Assembly: GCA_003233295.1 (NCBI GenBank)
Contig: QILJ01000063.1
Location: forward strand, 1-6,662
Direction: 5' to 3'
Length of the DNA stretch: 6,662 nucleotides
Origin: Ignavibacteria bacterium
GTDB taxonomy: Bacteria; Bacteroidota; Ignavibacteria; Ignavibacteriales; Melioribacteraceae
In this document: positions 1 to 5,361 of the stretch, one piece after another
Position numbering within the stretch: the stretch's first letter is position 1
Layout: every line of letters begins with the position of its first letter
Made by a program: the position numbers and the translations under genes
The notes under the pieces: generated by a model
Seen by the model: the letters and a program-made list of their open reading frames with translations, nothing else
Database searches by the model: none
Told to the model about the DNA's origin: nothing

Positions 1-622
1 TCTCTAGGTAATTGCGTAATTGTTCCGAAGGAAGCATATCCTGAAGTGCATCGTATAAGGGTTTTAAGTAAGGGTCTATCTTGTCTCTGAAGTCGCCTGG
101 TAAAAATCCCAAACTTTCCCCGGCTTCCACAGCAGGTCGAGCTAAAACAATTCGCTGCACCATCCCTTTCTTCAATGCTGAGACAGCAAACGCCACAGCT
201 AGATAAGTTTTACCGGTTCCCGCCGGACCAATAGCAAAACAGATATCATTCTTCTTTACACTTTCGAAATATTTTGTTTGGGTCGGGGTTTTAGCTTTGA
301 TAACATCCTTTTTAGAATAGAGTATTATATTATCATACTCTTCGTCATCAATTATCTCTTTTCCAGATCTAGTTAAATCGATAATGGTAGTAACATCAGA
401 AGGATCAAGTTGGTCGGTAGTATTAAGGACATAGATCATTTCCTTAAACACTTTTTCTATTACTGTAATTTCTTCACTCTTCCCTTTCAGATAAACATTT
501 TCACCTCTGACAGTGACTGTAGTGCTGAAACGTTCTTCTATTGGTTTGAGATTGGAATCATTGAATCCAAGTAAAGATTGAATATCTACATTATCAATTC
601 TCAGAATTTTTTCTAACTGCGT
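1..622 (-). CDS. phoH: PhoH-family ATPase, N-terminal part (3' end beyond window)
   Basis: Cytoplasmic P-loop ATPase of the PhoH (YbeZ-like) family, linked in other bacteria to RNA metabolism and ribosome/rRNA maturation; its exact substrate is not settled. About 207 residues are visible. Numbering from the ACG at 622, residues 1-65 form the N-terminal domain, Q115 sits in a PTQTKYF segment typical of the nucleotide pocket, the Walker A motif GPAGTGKT is at 132-139, and the family signature RPAVEAGESLGFLPGD follows at about 159-174. The family is usually about 320 residues, so roughly 110, including Walker B, lie outside the window. No ATG or GTG is in frame before Met62, which is too far in, so the start is either ACG at 622-620 (after GGAGG) or TTG at 646-644. 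It follows a terminator and probably has its own promoter. The family call is secure; the start is not. Confidence 0.93.
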
Positions 623-633
623 AACAAACCTCC
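620..633 (-). promoter_or_regulatory. phoH ribosome binding site in front of an ACG codon
   Basis: On the minus strand GGAGG occupies 633-629, followed by a 6-nt spacer TTTGTT and the in-frame codon ACG at 622-620. The spacing equals that of the clear GGAGG-ATG starts of the two envelope genes here (5 and 6 nt). This suggests ACG initiation, giving M-QLEKILRIDNVD. The competing start is TTG at 646-644, which has GAGG 6 nt upstream (656-653) and would add eight residues. Sequence alone cannot decide. Confidence 0.5.
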
Positions 634-671
634 AATTAATTAACAAGGGCTGCCTCAATATATTAAACTAA

Positions 672-677
672 ATTATA
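672..677 (-). promoter_or_regulatory. Possible -10 element of the phoH promoter
   Basis: A perfect TATAAT lies at 677-672 on the minus strand, just beyond the U-tract of the preceding terminator and about 50 nt before the likely phoH start. A transcript would begin near 665. The -35 position at 17-nt spacing is poor (TAGATT, 3 of 6 matches), and in DNA this AT-rich a hexamer match can be chance. Its position between a terminator and an otherwise promoterless gene is the main support. Confidence 0.35.
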
Positions 678-689
678 TTGAAACAACCC

Positions 690-721
690 AAAAAATCTAA
701 GTAGAAAATTCACCACTTAAA
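690..721 (-). terminator. Weak intrinsic terminator after the LysM gene
   Basis: Reading the minus strand, TTTAAGTGG (721-713) pairs with CTACTTAGA (704-696) across an 8-nt loop to give a 9-bp stem with two G-U pairs, followed directly by six T (695-690). It starts 18 nt after the LysM stop codon. The stem is AT-rich, so termination may be partial. A competing long-range pairing, CTAAGT (732-727) with ACTTAG (702-697), is also possible. Confidence 0.45.
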
Positions 722-739
722 CTATGACTTAGAAAAATA

Positions 740-1432
740 CTATTGGCTAAGTGGAGCTGGTTTGTAATTAGCTTTAGCTTTTTCGTATTTAGCTTTTTCG
801 TCTTCAGTTAAGTTAGGAATCTTAAATACTTGTTTAGGATAGATAAGGTCAGGATCTTTAATTTGATCTCTGTTTGCATTGTAAATTACCGGCCATGCAA
901 ATCCATTACCATAAAATTTATCTTTCTTAGCTATCTTCCAGAGATAGTCACCTTTTACAACAGTATAGTTAACTTCTTTAGGAGCCTCTTCCCATGCGTC
1001 TAGCATAGCTTGCATTTGATTGTTCACTTTGTTGTGGAATTCAGGAAGTGCACTTAACTTACTTGCTTTCAAGTTATCCAATGCAACTTGTTTATCATCT
1101 TTTGGTGATTCTTTCCTTTGAATTTGACCTTCTAACTGAGCAACTTCTCTTCTAAATCTTACGACATCAGCTTCTGTTGCACCAACAAGCGCATATTTTT
1201 CATTGATACAGTCCTCAACTGATTGCAATGCTGCTTGTTTCTTTTTTAACTCATCAATTGAGCTTTTAAGTTCGTTGATCTGTTTTGTTAAATCAACTCT
1301 TTGCTCTGTGAGTCTATTCATTTCTGTTTGAAATTCGTCTTCAGTCATTTCCTTTTCTTCTTGAGCCATTACGCTAACAGAGAAGAAAAGTAATAAACCC
1401 AAGATACCAGCTATTAACTTATAACTTTTCAT
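740..1432 (-). CDS. Secreted coiled-coil protein with C-terminal LysM domain
   Basis: A 230-residue exported protein predicted to bind peptidoglycan in the periplasm. Residues 1-23 are a Sec signal peptide (K2/K5, hydrophobic stretch 6-22, cleavage likely after VMA). The mature part has a charged heptad-like coiled coil at about 33-72, a second helical stretch at about 88-127, and a LysM domain at about 156-206 beginning YTVVKGDYLWKIA and ending LIYPKQVFKIP. A lysine-rich tail with P225-A-P follows. Cys75 is its only cysteine. The ATG has GGAGG at 1442-1438 with a 5-nt spacer. The gene starts 12 nt after the lipoprotein stop, so the two are almost certainly co-transcribed. LysM domains bind N-acetylglucosamine glycans. 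No catalytic domain is visible, so a structural or scaffolding role at the cell wall is inferred. I do not recognise a named gene. Confidence 0.85.
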   Translation of the reverse strand: MKSYKLIAGILGLLLFFSVSVMAQEEKEMTEDEFQTEMNRLTEQRVDLTKQINELKSSIDELKKKQAALQSVEDCINEKYALVGATEADVVRFRREVAQLEGQIQRKESPKDDKQVALDNLKASKLSALPEFHNKVNNQMQAMLDAWEEAPKEVNYTVVKGDYLWKIAKKDKFYGNGFAWPVIYNANRDQIKDPDLIYPKQVFKIPNLTEDEKAKYEKAKANYKPAPLSQ

Positions 1433-1444
1433 TTAATCCTCCGT

Positions 1445-1720
1445 TTATTTGTTTCGATTGGCTAAATTAGCTTCAGTTTCAGCTTTCTCTTTAGCGCATT
1501 GTTCAAGTTTTGCATTTTGTTCTGCGATTTCTCTTTCAAGTTTCGTCTTCTCACTTTTTAGCGAGTTGGCTTCTTTCTCAAGAGATTTCACTTCTGAGCG
1601 TAAAGCATTTAGATTTGCCATATCTTCTTCACTTACTCCACCGCAACCAACAAAGGTAACCATTCCGGCTAACATTAATGCAGCAATAGCAGTAGTGAAT
1701 GCTCTTTTTGCTTTCAGCAT
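1445..1720 (-). CDS. Small coiled-coil outer-membrane lipoprotein (Lpp-like in layout)
   Basis: A 91-residue protein. The N-terminus has basic residues (K3, K5, R6), a hydrophobic segment at 8-25 and a lipobox-like TFVGC with Cys26 as the predicted lipidated residue; Phe at -3 is less usual than Leu. The mature protein is almost entirely coiled coil: apolar residues at 37, 40, 44, 47, 51, 54, 61, 65 and 72 follow 3-4 spacing for about five to six heptads. In size and layout it resembles Braun's lipoprotein, but the coil composition differs, so homology is not claimed. It ends ANRNK, which lacks the clear YRK end that links E. coli Lpp to peptidoglycan. Cys75 is its only other cysteine. The ATG has GGAGG at 1731-1727, 6-nt spacer. 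It is the first gene of a pair with the LysM protein, suggesting that together they hold the outer membrane to the wall. Confident as a gene; the lipoprotein call is good but not certain. Confidence 0.78.
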   Translation of the reverse strand: MLKAKRAFTTAIAALMLAGMVTFVGCGGVSEEDMANLNALRSEVKSLEKEANSLKSEKTKLEREIAEQNAKLEQCAKEKAETEANLANRNK

Positions 1721-1814
1721 CGGATTCCTCCTACTTTTATGATAATTAGTTAATTAAATAATTTTGATGTATGTTACAAAATAAATAAAAATTTCAACAA
1801 TAATCATAAAAAAT
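1721..1814 (-). promoter_or_regulatory. AT-rich intergenic region, probable promoter of the lipoprotein/LysM pair
   Basis: This 94-bp gap is the only place a promoter for the envelope pair could sit outside radC. It holds TATGAT at 1808-1803 and TAACAT near 1776-1771, the latter 18 nt after a TTGTTG; neither has both elements well matched. At its radC edge a pure A/T hairpin (AAAAAAT at 1828-1822 pairing with ATTTTTT at 1814-1808, overlapping the radC stop) could slow polymerase but has no GC stem, so I do not call it a terminator. The end nearest the gene carries the GGAGG ribosome site. Confidence 0.3.
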
Positions 1815-2504
1815 TTAAATTATTTTTTCATCAACAAAGCTGGTAAATTTATTGCCAGCAACTATAATATGATCAAAAACATTTATCTCTAAAATTTTAC
1901 CCGCTTCAACAAGTCTTCTCGTTACCTTGATATCTTCCTGACTAGGTTTTTCGTTTCCACTTGGATGATTATGCAGTAAAATTATGTTGGCTGAATTATT
2001 CTCTATTGCCACTTTGAAAACCTCTCTGGAGTGAACAATGCTGCTGTTCAAACTACCGACAGAAACAACTTCGTAACGAATTATTTTATTTGCCGAGTTA
2101 AGACAAACTACTATAAATTTTTCCTTTACTTCATCTCTGAATAGCGGTATAAATATTTCCGCAATATCACTCGGTGATGTTATTTTTTTATTTGAAAACC
2201 ACTTGCTCTGTGATTCAACTCTTCGGCTTATTTCGAAAGCAGCAGCTAATGCGGCGGCTTTATCCTTACCTATCCCGTTACTCTTCTGTAATGCTTCAAC
2301 ACTAAGCATAGCAACAGTTGCAAGATTGTTATATTTCTGAATGACGGATTGAGCCAACTCAATAACCGATACACCTTTCGTGCCCGTTCTCAATAAAATA
2401 GCCAATAGTTCGGCATCGGTTAAACTTTGCGGTCCTCGGATAAGAAGTTTTTCCCTCGGTCTATCATCGAGCGGAAGATCTTTTACTTTGATAATCCCCT
2501 CCAC
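1815..2504 (-). CDS. radC: RadC family protein (UPF0758, JAMM metalloprotease-like domain)
   Basis: Cytoplasmic 229-residue RadC-family protein, normal family length. The N-terminus carries the family signature DDRPREKLL (13-21) and LTDAELLAILLRTGT (28-42). A helix-hairpin-helix DNA-binding region with NGIGKDKA is at about 68-90. The C-terminal JAB1/MPN/Mov34-like domain has the full zinc-binding JAMM pattern H178-N-H180-P-S-G followed by P187-S and D191, preceded by HSREVF (158-163) and followed by FDHIIVAG. The old name implies DNA repair, but a direct role in radiation resistance was withdrawn for E. coli and the true function is unclear. The start given is GTG at 2504-2502, the only ordinary start codon, lying directly after an in-frame TAG; however no ribosome site precedes it, and a GGAGG falls inside its first codons (see the separate entry). 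It lies 17 nt after the TPR gene and is probably the last gene of the guaA unit. Confidence 0.95.
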   Translation of the reverse strand: MEGIIKVKDLPLDDRPREKLLIRGPQSLTDAELLAILLRTGTKGVSVIELAQSVIQKYNNLATVAMLSVEALQKSNGIGKDKAAALAAAFEISRRVESQSKWFSNKKITSPSDIAEIFIPLFRDEVKEKFIVVCLNSANKIIRYEVVSVGSLNSSIVHSREVFKVAIENNSANIILLHNHPSGNEKPSQEDIKVTRRLVEAGKILEINVFDHIIVAGNKFTSFVDEKII

Positions 2505-2506
2505 CT
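2490..2506 (-). promoter_or_regulatory. Ribosome binding site inside the annotated radC start, pointing to ATC
   Basis: On the minus strand the sequence runs TAG-GTG-GAG-GGG-ATT-ATC-AAA. GGAGG at 2502-2498, extendable to GGAGGGGAT, overlaps the GTG start and cannot serve it in the usual way. Five nt downstream is ATC at 2492-2490, in frame, which would give MKVKDLPLDDRPREKLL, an ordinary RadC beginning. Either GTG is used by coupling to the TPR gene's stop 17 nt upstream, or ATC is used. Confidence 0.45.
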
Positions 2507-2521
2507 ATTAGATTTATAAAC

Positions 2522-3397
2522 TTAACAGAGTTTCAACCCGTCAATAGCTTCAGAATATTCCGGATTAATCTTCAGTGCTTTCTCAAAATAATTTTTTGCC
2601 GATTCAACTTTATCTTGTTTCAAATAAGAATGACCAAGCAGGGTAAGTAGTTCTGCCGATTTATGCGTGTTGTCAATAACCCCTTCAAGATTCATCTCTG
2701 CTTTCGAAAGTTCTCCTAACATAAGTAGAATTCTTATTTGTAAATGTTTCCAAGCAATAATTGTCGAATCCATTTTAACCGCTTTTCTTATCGACTCACC
2801 AGCATGATAATACATTTCTTTGTAATAATAAACTTCTGCCTCAATCTTATATGCTTCAGGAATTTGAGTAGAATATTCAATTGACCTCTTCACGCTTGCA
2901 AGAGCATCATCATATTCGTTAAAAACCATATGGGTCTTAGCTAGATAAAGATAAACATTAGGAATAAACTCTGATGAGCTATATTTGTCCAAGTAATTTT
3001 TAAAGTTGATATGAGCAATTTCAAATTGGTTAGTATGAAAATAAAGCAAGCTCCGGATGTACTCCATATTCTCGTCACTGATATGCTGGAATTTATCAAC
3101 AAACTTAAAAGCTTCTTTAAACATTGAATTACGCAGCATATAAAATCCAACGAGTCTTACAACTTCTTCATCTGTTCCATTATTATCCAGATAACTATAG
3201 AATAAATTTATCGCTGCTTCTCCTTTACCAAGCTGATCATAAATATCGGCAAGTTTAATTGTAGCAACTCTCTCAGCATCTTTTATGTACAGCAATTTTT
3301 TATAGATCTGAATTGCTGCAAGAAGATTTCCTTCACTCACAAATGTAGAGGCTTTTTTAAAATTTGATTCGATATGTAACTGTTCTGTTATTCCCAT
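2522..3397 (-). CDS. TPR-repeat protein, function unknown
   Basis: A 291-residue protein made almost wholly of tetratricopeptide-type helix pairs. About eight repeats can be placed, at roughly 10-40, 44-73, 76-105, 109-140, 146-176, 180-210, 214-242 and 247-281. The last is the most canonical: L254-G-H-S-Y-L, then A267, F271, A274-L and N278-P279. There is no signal peptide or membrane segment, so it is predicted to be cytoplasmic. TPR proteins are protein-binding scaffolds; nothing here names the partner. Its ATG lies inside the last codons of guaA (10-nt overlap), with no ribosome site in front, so translation is likely coupled to guaA. No other Met occurs before residue 87, supporting this start. 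Genetic coupling to guaA and radC may reflect only economy of the operon. I do not recognise a specific named family. Confidence 0.87.
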   Translation of the reverse strand: MGITEQLHIESNFKKASTFVSEGNLLAAIQIYKKLLYIKDAERVATIKLADIYDQLGKGEAAINLFYSYLDNNGTDEEVVRLVGFYMLRNSMFKEAFKFVDKFQHISDENMEYIRSLLYFHTNQFEIAHINFKNYLDKYSSSEFIPNVYLYLAKTHMVFNEYDDALASVKRSIEYSTQIPEAYKIEAEVYYYKEMYYHAGESIRKAVKMDSTIIAWKHLQIRILLMLGELSKAEMNLEGVIDNTHKSAELLTLLGHSYLKQDKVESAKNYFEKALKINPEYSEAIDGLKLC

Positions 3398-4929
3398 TCT
3401 ATTGTTGAAGGTGGTTTTGAACTAATATCATAAACAACCCGATTTATTCCCGGTACATTCCTAATTATTTTATTTGAAGCTGATTCTAAAACTTCTGGAG
3501 CAAAGGGATACCAATCAGCAGTCATTCCGTCAACTGAAGTAACTGCACGCAGCGCCAAAACATTTTCGTACGTTCTGGCATCGCCCATAACTCCAACCGA
3601 TTGAACCGGAAGCAGCACTGCAAATGCCTGCCAAATTTCATTATAAATATTGAAACGTCTTAATTCATCAATAAATATTTGATCGGCTTCTCTGAGTATT
3701 TCCAATTTCTCTTCAGTAATATCCCCGATAATTCTGACAGCAAGTCCTGGACCAGGGAAAGGATGCCTCCCGATGAATTCCGCAGGCAATTCAAGTTCTC
3801 TGCCAATTGCTCTTACTTCATCTTTGAACAATTCTCGGAATGGCTCAATCAACTTTAGATTCATCTTTTCAGGCAGCCCGCCAACATTATGATGAGTTTT
3901 AATTGTCATCGACTGTCCTTTTACCGGAACTGATTCTATAACATCTGGATAAAGTGTGCCTTGAACCAAATAATCAATCTGTCCAAGTTTTCTACTTTCT
4001 TCCTCAAATACTTCAATAAAAGTATTACCTATAATTTTTCTTTTCTTTTCGGGATCAGAAACACCTTTCAATTTTGTAAGGAACTGCTCTGATGCATCAA
4101 CATGGATTAAATTCAGATTATAGCTTTCCTTGAACATCTGAATAATATCACGGCTTTCGTTCTTACGCATCAAACCCGAATCGATATGGATGCACACAAG
4201 CTTATCTCCAATCGCCTCACTCATAAGAATTGCTGCTACAGATGAGTCAACACCACCGCTAAGAGCACATATAACCCTCGAATCACCAACTAGTTCTTGA
4301 ATTTCTGCAATTGCAGATTTAATAAAATTTGATGATGTCCAATTGCCGGTGCATCCGCAAATATCGAATAGGAAATTTTTAATTATAATTTTTCCATCTT
4401 CTGTATGGACAACCTCAGGGTGAAACTGCAAACCATAAATTTTCTTATCTTCGTTTGATACAACACAGATGGGAGTATTATCCGTTGTGGCATTGATCGC
4501 GAAACCATCAGGCATTTTTGTGATCAAGTCGCCATGACTCATCCAAACAACTGAATTGTCTTTTACTCCGTCTAAAATCTTGGTCTCATTTTGGATGATT
4601 ATATTTGCTTTACCATATTCTCTATCCTCAGCAGGCTCAATTTTGCCACCGAAATTATTAGCGATCAATTGTAATCCATAACAAATACCGAGAATCGGAA
4701 TCCCCAGATCAAAAATTTCTTCATTAATTTCCGGGGCGCCATCATCATAGACACTCATTGGTCCACCCGATAAAATAATACCAACGGGATTCAACAACTT
4801 TATTTTTCCAAGCGGTAATGTATGCGGATGGATTTCGGAATAGACATTAATTTCCCTAATTCGTCTTGCAATTAATTGAGTGTATTGGGACCCGAAATCT
4901 AGAATTAATATCAACTCTTTATGCTGCAT
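3388..4929 (-). CDS. guaA: GMP synthase (glutamine-hydrolysing)
   Basis: Cytoplasmic enzyme of purine synthesis that converts XMP, ATP and glutamine to GMP, AMP, PPi and glutamate. At 513 residues it is full length. The N-terminal class I glutamine amidotransferase domain (about 5-190) starts [19 protein letters not shown], has an oxyanion-loop region SGGP (54-57), nucleophile Cys83 in GICYGLQ, and His170 and Glu172 in LQFHPEV, so the catalytic triad is complete. The ATP-pyrophosphatase domain begins near 200 with the PP-loop SGGVDSS at 224-230. The C-terminal dimerisation/XMP-binding part contains [13 protein letters not shown] and ends with the canonical KPPSTIEWE, so there is no truncation. 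The ATG at 4929-4927 has no Shine-Dalgarno sequence within 20 nt. It follows a terminator, so it should have its own promoter, but I could not identify one in the roughly 30 nt available between the U-tract and the ATG. The TPR gene overlaps its 3' end. Confidence 0.98.
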   Translation of the reverse strand: MQHKELILILDFGSQYTQLIARRIREINVYSEIHPHTLPLGKIKLLNPVGIILSGGPMSVYDDGAPEINEEIFDLGIPILGICYGLQLIANNFGGKIEPAEDREYGKANIIIQNETKILDGVKDNSVVWMSHGDLITKMPDGFAINATTDNTPICVVSNEDKKIYGLQFHPEVVHTEDGKIIIKNFLFDICGCTGNWTSSNFIKSAIAEIQELVGDSRVICALSGGVDSSVAAILMSEAIGDKLVCIHIDSGLMRKNESRDIIQMFKESYNLNLIHVDASEQFLTKLKGVSDPEKKRKIIGNTFIEVFEEESRKLGQIDYLVQGTLYPDVIESVPVKGQSMTIKTHHNVGGLPEKMNLKLIEPFRELFKDEVRAIGRELELPAEFIGRHPFPGPGLAVRIIGDITEEKLEILREADQIFIDELRRFNIYNEIWQAFAVLLPVQSVGVMGDARTYENVLALRAVTSVDGMTADWYPFAPEVLESASNKIIRNVPGINRVVYDISSKPPSTIEWE

Positions 4930-4958
4930 AAATTATTCAACTAAAAATTAATGATGGT

Positions 4959-4999
4959 AAAAAAAGAAAAGCAGATGGCTAACCACCTATCTGTTTTTT
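4959..4999 (-). terminator. Intrinsic, apparently bidirectional terminator overlapping the gcvH stop
   Basis: On the minus strand CAGATAGG (4993-4986) pairs with CCATCTG (4978-4972), with one bulged A and a 7-nt loop that contains the gcvH TAG stop, followed by CTTTTCTTTTTTT (4971-4959). On the plus strand the same stem is followed by six T (4994-4999), so it could also stop transcription coming the other way. It separates accC-gcvH from guaA. Confidence 0.7.
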
Positions 5000-5359
5000 A
5001 TAATCCTCTCCACTAAGTAAATTATCAACTTGCGAAGAATCGGATAATTCAACTTTGATAAGCCAGCCCTCGCCATATGGGTCTGAATTAACAAGTTCAG
5101 GTTCATCTTCAAGTCGCTCATTTATTTCAATCACCTTGCCGGAAACCGGTGCATAAAGATCACTAACAGTTTTTACAGCCTCAATTGAACCAAATGTTTC
5201 GTTTGCAGCAATTTCATCTATATCAGAATCAATATCTATATAAACAATATCACCTAGTTCACCTTGAGCATAATCACTGATCCCAATTAAAGCCGTGTTT
5301 CCATCAACTTTAACCCATTCATGATCTGCAGAAAACTTATAATCTTCCGGAATATTCAT
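4979..5359 (-). CDS. gcvH: Glycine cleavage system H protein
   Basis: A 126-residue lipoyl carrier of the glycine cleavage system. Its lipoyl arm takes the aminomethyl group from the P protein (glycine decarboxylase) and passes it to the T and L proteins, in the cytoplasm. The typical opening IPEDYKFSADHEWV is at 3-16. The lipoylation site is Lys63 in GSIEAVKTVSDLYAPVSG, with conserved Glu60 three residues before it, and the usual NSDPYGEGWLIKV segment is at about 91-103. The AVK context marks a lipoyl rather than a biotinyl lysine (which would be AMKM), so it is not the BCCP partner of AccC despite the location. Length matches the family. The ATG is 2 nt after the accC stop, and its ribosome site GAGG (5368-5365, 5-nt spacer) lies inside the last accC codons, so the two are translationally coupled. 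The gcvP, gcvT and lipoate ligase genes are not in the window. Confidence 0.97.
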   Translation of the reverse strand: MNIPEDYKFSADHEWVKVDGNTALIGISDYAQGELGDIVYIDIDSDIDEIAANETFGSIEAVKTVSDLYAPVSGKVIEINERLEDEPELVNSDPYGEGWLIKVELSDSSQVDNLLSGEDYKKQIGG

Positions 5360-5361
5360 TA

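Noticed and set aside
636..643. TTAATTAA shared between the leaders of phoH and the lipoprotein gene as a common operator
   Set aside because: An 8-base A/T palindrome is expected by chance in intergenic DNA of this composition; flanking bases are not shared.
1449..1742. Plus-strand open frame of 97 codons opposite the lipoprotein gene
   Set aside because: It is the antisense of a gene with a signal peptide, lipobox, coiled-coil heptads and a strong ribosome site; its Ser/Phe-rich product is what the reverse of Lys/Glu codons gives.
1808..1828. A/T-only hairpin at the radC stop as an intrinsic terminator
   Set aside because: The stem has no GC pair, and runs of A and T of this length arise readily in such AT-rich DNA.
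2941..3150. Minus-strand open frame of 69 codons inside the TPR gene
   Set aside because: Different frame of a well-supported TPR gene, with no ribosome site and a Cys/Leu/Ile-rich product lacking domain features.
4930..4958. AATAAT just before the guaA ATG with TTACCA 17 nt upstream, suggesting a promoter for a leaderless guaA mRNA
   Set aside because: The hexamer ends only 2 nt before ATG, so transcription would begin downstream of the start codon. It cannot be the promoter for this start.
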